Origin: Thermogutta sp039793925
GTDB taxonomy: Bacteria > Planctomycetota > Planctomycetia > Pirellulales > Thermoguttaceae
Reading direction: 5' to 3'
DNA: 64,000 nucleotides
Assembly: GCF_039793925.1 (NCBI RefSeq)
Contig: NZ_JBAMME010000343.1
Location: forward strand, 1-64,000
A model generated the notes under the pieces. It made no database searches and was not told where the DNA came from. It saw only the letters and a list, made by a program, of their open reading frames with translations. Shown here piece after piece: positions 1-8,668 of the stretch. The stretch's first letter is position 1. Every line of letters begins with the position of its first letter. The position numbers and the translations under genes were made by a program.

Positions 1-1
1 G

Positions 2-907
2 GCAGAGCGCAAGGAAGCACCTCGCGCTGCGGCTACAGAAGCATCGAGCGATCTTGCTCCCTCTTCAGGACAGTTTCGTCGGATCGTCTCCATGGCTCCG
101 AGCATTACCGAAACGCTTTTTGCCCTGGGATGCGGCGATCGAGTGGTGGCTGTTACCGATTTCTGTGAATATCCCCCTGAAGTTCGCAACTTGCCTCGGA
201 TTGGTGGATATATCAATCCCAATCTAGAAGCCGTGCTGCGGCTCAGGCCCGACCTGGTCGTTGCACCGGCGGGGGCCGAAGACTTACCCACCAAACTGCA
301 GGCGATGGGGCTGCATGTGCTCACCGTGGACCACCGTTCCATCGATGGTGTATTCGATTCGCTGTCGATTCTGGGTAAGGCTTTGGGGGTGGAACATAGA
401 GCAGAAGAGCTGGCTGCAACTTGGCGGAAACGACTGGATTCAATTGCCCAGCGGTGTCGCGGTCAACCACGGCCGCGCGTGCTGGTTGTCGTCGATCGGC
501 CGCTGGAAACCAGTCGCCTCCAAAACCTCTGTGCAGCCGGGTCGGATGGGTTTCTCAACAAACTCGTAGAGTTGGCCGGCGGTGAAAACGTCCTCGGGAA
601 TTCTGCGGTAGCTTTCCCGATTATTTCGGCGGAAACCGTGCTGCGGCTTAATCCGGAGGTGATTATCGAAATCCAGGCGGGGAAAGAGATTCCAGATGAT
701 CATCGGGTGGAGTGGCTGGCCGCCTGGGAGGAAGTCAAGGAGGTGGCCGCTGTCCAAAATAGACGTGTTTATCTTCTGGGAAAGGATGTGCCCGTGGTCC
801 CCGGCCCACGGATGATCAATCTGGCGGAAATCCTGGCGCGGTGCATCCATCCGGAGTGTTTTGACGCGTCCACCCGCTCCCACACAGTGACATCGGAGGC
901 GGACTAA
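2..907 (+). CDS. Periplasmic substrate-binding protein, BtuF-like (5' partial)
   Basis: The reading frame is open from the first bases of the window, so the true start lies upstream. The visible N-terminus carries RRIVSMAPSITETLFALG, the usual opening of BtuF/FepB-type (class III) binding proteins for vitamin B12, heme or siderophore ABC transporters. The rest fits one helical-backbone binding protein with two lobes: residues around EAVLRLRPDLVV form the typical first-lobe segment, and a lobe with PRVLVVVDRP and a C-terminal PGPRMINLAEILARCIHP follow. The residues before RRIV look like a linker (A, E, P, S rich), probably the end of a signal or lipoprotein region. No permease or ATPase is adjacent, so the ligand is unknown; cobalamin is the family default, not a demonstrated substrate. 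Confidence 0.85.
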   Translation, partial: AERKEAPRAAATEASSDLAPSSGQFRRIVSMAPSITETLFALGCGDRVVAVTDFCEYPPEVRNLPRIGGYINPNLEAVLRLRPDLVVAPAGAEDLPTKLQAMGLHVLTVDHRSIDGVFDSLSILGKALGVEHRAEELAATWRKRLDSIAQRCRGQPRPRVLVVVDRPLETSRLQNLCAAGSDGFLNKLVELAGGENVLGNSAVAFPIISAETVLRLNPEVIIEIQAGKEIPDDHRVEWLAAWEEVKEVAAVQNRRVYLLGKDVPVVPGPRMINLAEILARCIHPECFDASTRSHTVTSEAD

Positions 908-987
908 TCGATCGCCGGACGACAGCCGTCGCTGTTCCTTGGAAGGCAAATTTGCCAGGGGTAAAATAAAGGCCGGAAAGCGGACGG

Positions 988-1021
988 CCGTTCTGGAGAC
1001 GTTTTTCTCACGCCAGAACGG
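988..1021. promoter_or_regulatory. Inverted repeat in leader of winged-helix gene
   Basis: CCGTTCTGG (988-996) and CCAGAACGG (1013-1021) are perfect 9-bp complements around a 16-nt loop, 97 nt before the next gene. A separate perfect 12-bp palindrome GGCAAATTTGCC lies at 945-956. No T-run follows, so a simple terminator is unlikely. An operator or leader structure is possible, but function is unknown. Confidence 0.3.
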
Positions 1022-1117
1022 AGCGATGTGCAGGACTTGCCAAAGGAGGAAACGCGGCTGTGACTAGTCTGTCTTGCTGTCCGCCTCAATTGGCTCAGGT
1101 TGGGAAAGGACGGACCC

Positions 1118-1351
1118 ATGAGTGAGATCTCCAACTCTTATGTGGCGCGGATCGGTGAAACCGCGGGCTTGGTATGGCATGCTTTGCACGCCAATGGGCC
1201 GCTCAACCTCAGTCAGCTTGTCAAGAAACTGGAACGCCCGCGTGACGAGGTGATGCAGGCCATCGGCTGGCTTGCCCGAGAGGACAAACTCGTCTTTATG
1301 GACCGTGGTCGAGCCCGGCTGGTCGCACTCAAAGAGCAGGCCGGGACATGA
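1118..1351 (+). CDS. Small winged helix-turn-helix protein (DUF2582 type)
   Basis: The protein is 77 aa and composed almost entirely of one winged-helix fold: a helix around GETAGLVWHALHANG, then LNLSQLVKKLERP and the recognition-type helix DEVMQAIGWLAREDKL, then a short wing (VFMDRGRARLVALK). This matches the DUF2582-type winged-helix proteins of anaerobes and planctomycetes. The ATG at 1118 is chosen over the one at 1100 because GGGAAAGGA lies just before it. It probably binds DNA or another protein; no target is visible. The gene converges on the M55 peptidase gene with about 28 bases between stop codons. Confidence 0.75.
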   Translation: MSEISNSYVARIGETAGLVWHALHANGPLNLSQLVKKLERPRDEVMQAIGWLAREDKLVFMDRGRARLVALKEQAGT

Positions 1352-1379
1352 TGGAACTGATCGATGGGTTTGCTCCCGC

Positions 1380-2219
1380 TCAAAACTCAAAAAGTTTCCG
1401 CACGTCTTCGATGACACCTTCTTTGGTCATGAGGCGTCCCGGCTCGCCGGGCTTATCAAAGACGAGCCATTGCTTCTTCGCCTTGATGGGCATCTCAATG
1501 CGGTAGGGCTTGCAACGAGGGATGGCTTCGATGGCTTTTTTCGCCCCTTCGTAGAGAGCACGACGCGTTTCTTCAAAGGGATAAAGCACGGCGCTTTCGC
1601 GAGCCAAGCCTTTTTTGACGGCAACTGTCACCACCTCCGGACCAAAGAACGTTCTCGCTTCCCGGCAGGTGGCCTCGTCACCAGTTACCATGATTGTGGG
1701 AACGCCGAAACTTCCCGCGTAAAGAGCCACCTGGGCCAGCTCCCCCGATTCCACCCCGTTGTACCAGTAACGGTTCTCGTTTCGAGACGATTGTGTATGA
1801 CAGAGAACGCCGTCCGGTGTTCCCATCATGGCGTGGGCGCCAAGTTGCACCAGTCCTGCGAACGTTTCGTCGAGTTCGGGCATCACGCTGGGTCGTGGCA
1901 AGCCCGTGATGTATTTGGCACCAGGCACCATCAGATGCGGCACAAAGGCCTGGCTGCCGTGACCGTCCAGAACCACAATTTCGGTCGCCCCAGCTTCGCG
2001 AAGTCCTCGGACCACTGCCGCAATATCGCCCATCAGATATTCCTTGGCCTGTTCGTTGAGGGGGCCACTCTCGCGGGTTTGGGCAAACTTATAAACACCA
2101 CTTGCGCCTTCCAGATCCGTGACGATATAGATTTTGAGGCCTTGTCCATGGACAGCGATCGGCCAGGTGAATAACGCGGCGATCAACCCACCCACACTTA
2201 GCAAGTTTTTCCACTGCAT
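1380..2219 (-). CDS. M55-family peptidase (DppA-like), exported
   Basis: The 279-aa protein has a Sec signal peptide (WKNLLSVGGLIAALFTWPIA, cleavage near VHGQG), then the M55 D-aminopeptidase fold: DLEGASGV near the mature N-terminus supplies metal-binding Asp and Glu, VVLDGHG gives a further metal site, and GAHAMMGTPDGVLCHTQ holds a conserved His region. Family members are zinc-dependent D-amino acid peptidases such as DppA, or peptidases of unknown target. The start at 2219 is supported by AAGGAGG directly upstream. An exported location differs from Bacillus DppA and suggests work on peptidoglycan-derived or environmental peptides (inference). Confidence 0.85.
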   Translation of the reverse strand: MQWKNLLSVGGLIAALFTWPIAVHGQGLKIYIVTDLEGASGVYKFAQTRESGPLNEQAKEYLMGDIAAVVRGLREAGATEIVVLDGHGSQAFVPHLMVPGAKYITGLPRPSVMPELDETFAGLVQLGAHAMMGTPDGVLCHTQSSRNENRYWYNGVESGELAQVALYAGSFGVPTIMVTGDEATCREARTFFGPEVVTVAVKKGLARESAVLYPFEETRRALYEGAKKAIEAIPRCKPYRIEMPIKAKKQWLVFDKPGEPGRLMTKEGVIEDVRKLFEF

Positions 2220-2472
2220 AGCCGGGCCTCCTTCTCTTTGGTATCCGCCATGGTGAGCCACTTTCACGAAGATTTGGCCGATATTTTAGGAAAAACGGCC
2301 AGGGGCAACAACGACGTAAGGACACCCGGGCAACCCCATAAAGCTGCCGGCAAGCAACCTGGACTAGCACATTCAGGCCGAGCCGCCCGGAATCGCGTCC
2401 CGTTCAAACTGACCGACAGAAAACCGCTTCCAGCATCGGCCATTTGTTTGATCATGTCGCGGCCGCTGAAGC

Positions 2473-4572
2473 CTAACCGGCTTCTGCTTGCGCTTTGGGA
2501 ACGAGCACACTCCGGCTGAGAATCGCGTTGCGGATGGCAGTGTCACCCACAACGGGTGGCCTGCACTGGCTGCCCTGACACAGGTAGAGAGTGGCCTGGC
2601 CGTCGATCGGTTCCCGGTCGTGAAAGATCCGCTCGTGCAATGACCCGGCAGGATGCTCGTTTGCACCGTCCATCGCGGTCACAGAGGCGGGGATGTAGCG
2701 CCGAAAATATTCGTGAACAAAATGGGGCAATTCGCCCGAAAGCTGGGGAGTTCCTCGCAGACAAAACACCCAGCTCGTCCAGCCGACGGCCAGCGTCTGG
2801 AGACAGAGCAGGGCGTGTCCCACGCCCATGGGCGCCCGCTGCATCCAACCCGATAAACCGGCCAGTGCTTGTTCGGCCTGGGCGAGGAAACGAGTTTCCC
2901 CTAGCAGATGCCCCAGACGGAGGAGCAGCTCCACGGTCAACGCGGTGCCGCTAGGCGTGGGGTTATCAAAATAATCCAGTTGTCGGCAGAGCAGATGAGG
3001 ATGGTCGGGCGTGGTCATGAAAAACGCCCCGCTTTGCGGATCCCGAAATTGCTCAAGGATCCTTTCCGCCAGACGATAGACATGTTCGAGGTAAGTCGCG
3101 TTGGCCGTGGTTTCATAGCCACTCAACAGGGCCACACTCAGGGCTGCGTAATCGTCCAGGACGGCCGGACCCTGAAGTTCGCCGTCACACCAGGAGTGGA
3201 AAAGGTGCCCGTTGCTCCAGAACGTGGCGAGCAGAAAATCAAGTGTCTGCCGGGCGGCTTCATGGTAGCGTGATTCCCCCAGTGCACGCCCCGCCCAGAA
3301 GAGCGTGTCAACAGTGAATGCGTTCCAGTTGAGGAGAATCTTGTCGTCCCGGCCGGGGCGCACTCGCCGGTTACGTGCCTGGAAAAGGATTTCGCGGCAG
3401 GTTGCAAGTTCTCTCTCGATGTTTTCTCGCTCTTGGGCGTTGAGTTGTTCCAGACGATCCTGGGAAGCGATGAGGTTTGGAATATTGCGGCCCTCGAAAT
3501 TGCCCTCCCGACGGATGTCGTAGTACTCAGTGAAGAGATCAGCGCGATGGCCCAGAATTTCCCGAATTTCTTGAAAATCCCAGAGGTAAAACTTGCCCTC
3601 CTCGCCCTCGCTATCAGCGTCTTCAGAGGAATAAAATCCGCCACCCGGATGGGCCATGTCGCGGAGGAGATAATCGAGCGTTTGTCGGGTGACAGCTTCA
3701 TAGAGCGGCCGTTCCGTGAGACGGAAAGCATCAAGATAGGCCCGTGCTAGAAGCGCGTTATCGTAGAGCATCTTTTCAAAGTGCGGCACCAGCCATTGTG
3801 CATCGGTGGAATAGCGGTGGAATCCGCCGCCAATATGATCGTGAATGCCGCCCGCGGCCATGGAGTCGAGCGTCTTCAACGCCATGAAAAGGGCAACCTG
3901 GGACGATGCGGTGGCATATCGGAGAAGGAGAAATCGCAGCAAAGAGGGATGGGGAAACTTGGGAGCCGCTCCGAACCCACCCCAACGGCTGTCAAATCCC
4001 TGGGCCAGCGCGCGTTCAGCAAGATCGGCTATGGCACTCTCGGGCTTGTCGGCCCTGCCTGCCAGCGTTCCCGCGATATCCGAGACGAGGATGGTCAGCT
4101 TATCGGCCTGTCCCACAACCTCGTCGCGGCGGTTCTGCCAGGCGTCGGCCACGGCGCGAAGCACATCCAGAAAACCAGGCATTCCACCCCGAGCTCTCGG
4201 CGGAAAGTACGTCCCGCCATAAAACGGCTGGAGATCGGGAGTGAGGAAGACAGTAAGCGGCCATCCTCCGCGGCCGGTGAGAAGCTGAACGGCTTCCATG
4301 TACTGGGCATCCACAGCAGGGTGTTCCTCGCGGTCCACCTTGATGGACACAAAGTGCCGATTGAGAAAGTCCGCAATTTCGGGATCGCTGAAGCTTTCTC
4401 GCTCCATTACGTGGCACCAGTGGCAGGCAGAATAGCCGATGGAGAGGAAAATGGGGCGGTCGAGCTCTTTGGCCTTCCGGAAGGCTTCCTCACCCCACGG
4501 GTACCAATCCACAGGATTTTCAGCGTGCTGTCGAAGATAAGGACTTTTCGAAAAAATGAGACGGTTGGGCAT
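2473..4572 (-). CDS. Thioredoxin-domain protein, YyaL/SPATA20 family (DUF255)
   Basis: The 699-aa protein starts with the family signature SPYLRQHAENPVDWYPWG and a thioredoxin-like domain with the redox motif CHWC (SACHWCHVMERESF). The remaining ~550 residues are an alpha/alpha toroid resembling N-acylglucosamine 2-epimerase or cellobiose epimerase folds (GGGFHRYSTDAQWLVPHFEKML; GGGFYSSEDADSEGEEGKFY). Length is normal for the family. The substrate of these proteins is not established. The ATG at 4572 is preferred to upstream starts because homologs begin at this MPNRL-like position. It lies 199 nt downstream of hydF on the same strand; a shared transcript is possible. Confidence 0.9.
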   Translation of the reverse strand: MPNRLIFSKSPYLRQHAENPVDWYPWGEEAFRKAKELDRPIFLSIGYSACHWCHVMERESFSDPEIADFLNRHFVSIKVDREEHPAVDAQYMEAVQLLTGRGGWPLTVFLTPDLQPFYGGTYFPPRARGGMPGFLDVLRAVADAWQNRRDEVVGQADKLTILVSDIAGTLAGRADKPESAIADLAERALAQGFDSRWGGFGAAPKFPHPSLLRFLLLRYATASSQVALFMALKTLDSMAAGGIHDHIGGGFHRYSTDAQWLVPHFEKMLYDNALLARAYLDAFRLTERPLYEAVTRQTLDYLLRDMAHPGGGFYSSEDADSEGEEGKFYLWDFQEIREILGHRADLFTEYYDIRREGNFEGRNIPNLIASQDRLEQLNAQERENIERELATCREILFQARNRRVRPGRDDKILLNWNAFTVDTLFWAGRALGESRYHEAARQTLDFLLATFWSNGHLFHSWCDGELQGPAVLDDYAALSVALLSGYETTANATYLEHVYRLAERILEQFRDPQSGAFFMTTPDHPHLLCRQLDYFDNPTPSGTALTVELLLRLGHLLGETRFLAQAEQALAGLSGWMQRAPMGVGHALLCLQTLAVGWTSWVFCLRGTPQLSGELPHFVHEYFRRYIPASVTAMDGANEHPAGSLHERIFHDREPIDGQATLYLCQGSQCRPPVVGDTAIRNAILSRSVLVPKAQAEAG

Positions 4573-4771
4573 GGTTGAATCAAAAAACGTTAAAATAGCG
4601 ATTGCGCTGTCTATTCTTGTGTAAGCCGGGAGACAAGACCCCAACTGATTCCAAGAACGGGACAAAAACGGCCTTGCCAGCCTCCCGCCGGCGAGTTTTT
4701 TCGGTTATTCCGTTAACCAGCGAAATTCGTTTTATCCTACGGCACGAAGCTGCCCGGGGCAATGCTTCCGA

Positions 4772-6028
4772 TCAGGAGGCAACTGTGGCACTGCGGCTCA
4801 ATTCGCGGTAGACACGCTGGGCTTCGGGAAACGGCTCCAGGGCGCGATCGAGGATGCCCAGTGTATAAGCGATGGTCACACCGTAGTTGCAGATGGGAAC
4901 GCCTGCCCGCCGGCAGAGCTCAATCCGCGTGAGGACCTCACGGCGGTTCCACATGCAGGCCCCACAATGCACAAGCAGCCGATACGGGGAGAGATCCTCC
5001 GGGAAGTCGTGTCCCTGCACAGTCGTGAAATGAAGTGTGCCGCCCACTCGCTCTTGAAGCCAACGAGGGATCTTCTCGCGGCCGATGTCGTCCACAATGG
5101 GATGATGACTGCAAGACTCAGCGACGAGGACGCGATCTCCTGGGCGCAAACGATCGATAGCCAGAGCTCCCCGGACAAATTCGCTGAGATCCCCTTTTTG
5201 ACGGGCAAGGAGAATGGAAAAAGAGGTCATCTTCACGTGCGGCGGAGTCACCCGCGCAACATGGGCGAAGGCCTGGCTATCGGTCACGACCAGGGCTGGC
5301 GGCTCTACCAGAGACTGGAGCGCCTGGGCCAGTTCAAAGTCACGACAGACCATGGCCAGCGCGCCATGATCCAGCAGTTCACGCAAGGTGAGCACCTGCG
5401 GCTGAATAAGACGTCCTTTCGGGGCCTCCTTGTCGATCGGCACGACCAGCACAACAATCTGCCCCGGCTGTACCAGATCGGCGATTAGAGGTGGGCTGTT
5501 GATGAAGTCTTCGGGCGCATTCTGGATGAGGGCTTCGCGGACTGCTTCCAGTCCCTCCTGCCGGATCGCCGCTGTGAATACGTAGGGGATTTTTTGTTGA
5601 TCCAAATGGGCCAACAGTGTTGCATCAGGGCGAGCGACGTCGGCTTTGTTGAAGACCACTATGACCGGGATGCCACGCTGGCGAAACTCGGTCAACAGTT
5701 GCTCTTCAAAAATGTCCCACCGGCCCGCATCGACTACCAGCAGCGCCAAATCAGTTCGGTCCAAGACCTGGCGGGTTTTCTTGACCCGCATGGCTCCAAG
5801 GGCGCCTTCATCGTCCACGCCCGCGGTATCAATGAACAGTACCGGCCCGAGAGGCAGCATTTCCATCGGTTTTTCGACGGGGTCGGTGGTGGTCCCTGCC
5901 ACGTCGGAGACAATCGACACCTGCTGCCGAGTGAGCATGTTCAGCAGAGCCGACTTTCCGGCGTTCCGCCGACCGAAAATTCCAATGTGGAGCCGAAAAC
6001 TTTTGGGAGCGGGACGATATTCCGTCAT
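4772..6028 (-). CDS. hydF: [FeFe] hydrogenase H-cluster maturation GTPase HydF
   Basis: The 418-aa protein has a Ras-like GTPase domain with P-loop GRRNAGKS (residues 19-26), switch/G2 region VAGTTTDPVEK, G3 DTAG and G4 NKAD, a middle dimerisation domain, and the C-terminal iron-sulfur domain. In the last part, CSHH (near residue 306) and HCGAC (near 355) supply the C-x-H and H-C-x-x-C ligands that bind the 4Fe-4S cluster. HydF is the scaffold that carries the diiron precursor made by HydE and HydG to the hydrogenase HydA. None of those three is in the window. The start at 6028 is set by homology. The gene follows queD by 168 nt on the same strand. Confidence 0.93.
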   Translation of the reverse strand: MTEYRPAPKSFRLHIGIFGRRNAGKSALLNMLTRQQVSIVSDVAGTTTDPVEKPMEMLPLGPVLFIDTAGVDDEGALGAMRVKKTRQVLDRTDLALLVVDAGRWDIFEEQLLTEFRQRGIPVIVVFNKADVARPDATLLAHLDQQKIPYVFTAAIRQEGLEAVREALIQNAPEDFINSPPLIADLVQPGQIVVLVVPIDKEAPKGRLIQPQVLTLRELLDHGALAMVCRDFELAQALQSLVEPPALVVTDSQAFAHVARVTPPHVKMTSFSILLARQKGDLSEFVRGALAIDRLRPGDRVLVAESCSHHPIVDDIGREKIPRWLQERVGGTLHFTTVQGHDFPEDLSPYRLLVHCGACMWNRREVLTRIELCRRAGVPICNYGVTIAYTLGILDRALEPFPEAQRVYRELSRSATVAS

Positions 6029-6196
6029 AGAGTGACCCTGGTCCGCCACGAATCGCGCACACCTGTTCCCGCAACCAAGCGGAAAAACTCTCTGCGCCAT
6101 TCTACGAGGCGGCCCTTCGTGCGGATTGAATTCGGCAAACCTCTGCCAATTGTCACACTGCCTCCGCCGGGATACGTCAGCGAAGAGTGTGGCGAT

Positions 6197-6598
6197 TCAC
6201 GGACGATACACCGCCGCACATCGCGGGGTCTCCCAAAGCCGCGTTTCCACCACGGGCAGACCTTTTTGGAACACATAGTCAAAAATGAGCCGCGCAATGT
6301 TCTCGGCGGTGGGATTTTCATCCATCAAGAACAGTGGTTCACCCATTTCCTGGAGCACAGGCACCACCGGGTCCTGGCGGTGGAGAATCATGCGGTGATC
6401 GAGATGCTCGTCGATCCACCCCTGCACGACGCGCTTGATGTCTGTAAAGTCGAGCACCATCCCGAGTTCGTCGAGGGACGCGGCTTCAAACGTGATGACA
6501 AGCAACCCGTTATGTCCGTGCAGGTTCCGGCACTTCCCTGAATAATTGAGCAAACGGTGCCCGTAGCAAAAATCGATCTCTCGCGACACCTGGTACAT
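6197..6598 (-). CDS. queD: 6-carboxytetrahydropterin synthase QueD
   Basis: The 133-aa protein has the 6-pyruvoyl-tetrahydropterin synthase fold. It shows the zinc-binding His in CYGHRL, the catalytic Cys and remaining His ligands in GKCRNLHGHN, and the conserved MVLDFTDIK and LDHRMIL segments, with PTAENIARLIFDYV and the substrate-binding Glu near VVETRLWETP. QueD converts dihydroneopterin triphosphate to 6-carboxytetrahydropterin in queuosine (7-deazaguanine) biosynthesis. The start at 6598 is chosen because GAGGAA sits six bases before it; an ATG at 6604 overlaps that site. It lies 106 nt downstream of queC. Confidence 0.92.
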   Translation of the reverse strand: MYQVSREIDFCYGHRLLNYSGKCRNLHGHNGLLVITFEAASLDELGMVLDFTDIKRVVQGWIDEHLDHRMILHRQDPVVPVLQEMGEPLFLMDENPTAENIARLIFDYVFQKGLPVVETRLWETPRCAAVYRP

Positions 6599-6704
6599 GG
6601 ACATTTCCTCGAACACCGGTTAGCCAATAATAGAGTGCAGTTTTTCCACCGATAGAGTATTCTACAGATCGTCGCTCGGATCCGGCGGCTGTTGGCCCCA
6701 ATTT

Positions 6705-7403
6705 TCAAGTTGGCGACACCTCTTTTCCATTCGGATCGGAAGCGTATGGGGTTAGATCGGGAATTCCCGCCTCGCGAAAGGCACGGCGCCTTTCCGCACA
6801 TTTGTTGCAGCCACCGCAGTGAAGGCCCTCTATCGGGGCGATGCAGGAAAAAGTTTCATGGAGAGGCCACCGCTCCCCCCATTTCATCAGCTCCTTTTTG
6901 GAAACACCTTGGAGGGGCCGGATGATTTGAAGTGACGGAGGTCCGTAAAGATTGAGGGCTGTCTCCACGGTCCGTAAAAATTCCTCGGAAGCGTCGGCAA
7001 ATGGATTGCTATCTAAAATACCGAGCGCCAGCAATGGCAGCCCGTGCTGGCGACACCACAGACCCGCTTTGACCAGCAGCAGGAGATTTCGCCCGGGCAG
7101 GTATACGGCTTCGTCGGGGGAGTTGGCATCGGGAATCTGCTGCCCGGTGAGGCTCCAGTGATCCCCGTAAATGTCCCGAACCGGTAGGTCGAGAATCGTG
7201 AGAGGACGGACATGGTCGGCAAACCATGCCAGAACCCTGCCCACGGCGAGCAGCTCCGCTTCTTCCCAGAACAGGCCGGACCTCACATAAAGCGGGGCAA
7301 CACTCTTGCCGTCTGCAACCAGCCTGGCCAGCATGAGGCTGCTATCTAGTCCTCCGCTGAGTAGGACCGCAATACAGTCGTTCTCTAAAAAGTTCGGTGT
7401 CAT
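6705..7403 (-). CDS. queC: 7-cyano-7-deazaguanine synthase QueC
   Basis: The 232-aa protein carries the PP-loop ATP pyrophosphatase motif LLSGGLDSSLML near the N-terminus and a C-terminal zinc site made by SCIAP and HCGGCNKC. The middle keeps family blocks such as YLPGRNLLLLVKAGLW. QueC turns 7-carboxy-7-deazaguanine into preQ0 using ATP and ammonia, one step after QueE, in queuosine synthesis. ATG at 7403 is taken as start; a GTG at 7412 is in frame. Some sequence blocks are divergent from proteobacterial QueC. It is first in a leftward queC-queD-hydF series; queE and queF are not in the window. Confidence 0.9.
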   Translation of the reverse strand: MTPNFLENDCIAVLLSGGLDSSLMLARLVADGKSVAPLYVRSGLFWEEAELLAVGRVLAWFADHVRPLTILDLPVRDIYGDHWSLTGQQIPDANSPDEAVYLPGRNLLLLVKAGLWCRQHGLPLLALGILDSNPFADASEEFLRTVETALNLYGPPSLQIIRPLQGVSKKELMKWGERWPLHETFSCIAPIEGLHCGGCNKCAERRRAFREAGIPDLTPYASDPNGKEVSPT

Positions 7404-7906
7404 GGTGTCCACGAAGCCTAAGCCAGGATCAAAACAATACTCCGCTTTTTCGGTAACTGAAGCTCACTGGGCAACCGGCAAGTTGGGCCGACGCTGGGTG
7501 AGGTGAGAAGCATTCTCGGCTTTTGCGTTGCGACCATCAACGTTGTCAATCCGGGCAATTCTGGTAGTTTGCTCAGAAGGATATAGGTAGTTCTCCCTGT
7601 GCACTCTTCCGCGGTACCCGAACGCAGAACGCCCATCTTGGAAGCATACAGCGATGGGCAAGGCGGCCGGCATCTTTCATCGTCGCGCGGAGTTACGTGG
7701 ATGGTGTGAGGATGGCACGCTCAGGTTGCCGTACCTTCTATGTGGATAATACCCCGCGACGGGGTGAGACTGCGCGCAATTTCTCTTGTTACAAGACGCG
7801 TCCGTGCTTAAAATCCAACAGAGGGCGTCAAACTGCCCCGGGGAGGGATTTCAGGTGACGTCAGCGGGCCAGGTGTTGTGAGCCGAGAAGCGGAGTGTAA
7901 CAAGAA
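7404..7906. other. Intergenic region between divergent queC and ECF sigma gene
   Basis: About 500 bases with no convincing gene. It must hold the promoters of the two divergent genes. A small inverted repeat CTTG-TTA-CAAG lies near 7787-7797, and the related string GTAACAAG recurs at about 7896-7903 just before the sigma-factor start. I could not recognise a preQ1 riboswitch on the queC side. Confidence 0.5.
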
Positions 7907-8491
7907 GTGGTTCTCTCCGAAATTGACCGCCATCTCCTGGAACGCTGTCTGGAGCGCAAGCCGCGGGCGTGGGAAGACTTTGTGGACCGCTTCCTCGGGC
8001 TGGTGATTCACGTGATCAACCACACCGCGGAGTCCCGACGCCTGCGGATGACGCCGGAACTTCGGGACGATCTCTGTTCTGAGGTGTTTCTTACCCTTCT
8101 CAAAGACGATTTCGCTGTTTTGCGCAAGTTTCGCGGTCGGTGTAGTTTAGCTAGTTACCTTTGTGTGGTTGCCCGACGGGTGGTTGTTCGGGCCCTACAA
8201 AAGCGCAAGATTGCGGGAACTCACGAGACTGCCAGCCGCGCAGAACCACCCGCTTCTTCCAAAGTCCCCTCGCCGGTGGCCTGGCCGGAAGAAGATCGCA
8301 TCGCGAATCGGGACGAAGCGGAGCGCCTACTTCAGATGCTCGACGGACAGGAGGCCACGGTTGTCCGGCTCTATCACTTGGAAGGGAAAAGTTACCAGGA
8401 AATCAGTCAAATCACCGGGATCCCAGCGAATAGTATCGGGCCCATTCTCAGTCGGGCACGGAGCAAACTTCGGCGAATAGCCACGGCGTGA
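7907..8491 (+). CDS. ECF-type RNA polymerase sigma factor
   Basis: The 194-aa protein contains a sigma-70 region 2 (AWEDFVDRFLGLVIHVI to CSLASYLCVVARRVVVRALQKRK) and a region 4 HTH (QEATVVRLYHLEGKSYQEISQITGIPANSIGPILSRARSKLR). The start is a GTG; an in-frame TAA lies directly upstream at 7898-7900, so no longer protein is possible. The ~50-residue linker between domains is rich in A, P and S. No anti-sigma factor follows. The next gene encodes a predicted beta-barrel envelope protein, but there is no evidence that it is a target. Planctomycetes carry many such sigma factors. Confidence 0.88.
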   Translation: MVLSEIDRHLLERCLERKPRAWEDFVDRFLGLVIHVINHTAESRRLRMTPELRDDLCSEVFLTLLKDDFAVLRKFRGRCSLASYLCVVARRVVVRALQKRKIAGTHETASRAEPPASSKVPSPVAWPEEDRIANRDEAERLLQMLDGQEATVVRLYHLEGKSYQEISQITGIPANSIGPILSRARSKLRRIATA

Positions 8492-8668
8492 CGTCTTTGT
8501 CCCTGGGACCGTTGCAGTTTTTTTCCAAGACCGGGCCTCGCGACCGGCCGTCGAGTGTTCCCCCGCTTTAGCCCTTGATGTACAAGCCTTGACATATCCC
8601 CCCTGTCTTTCTGATAATCCCGCCGCTTGATTGGGGAAAAATCGATCCTGTGCCAGTGCCCAATTTGA

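Noticed and set aside
440..949. Long minus-strand open frame opposite the BtuF-like gene
   Set aside because: It is a shadow of the plus-strand gene, with no motif and no ribosome site.
7404..7500. PreQ1 riboswitch before queC
   Set aside because: I could not find the A-rich tail and hairpin pattern of known preQ1 classes in the queC leader.
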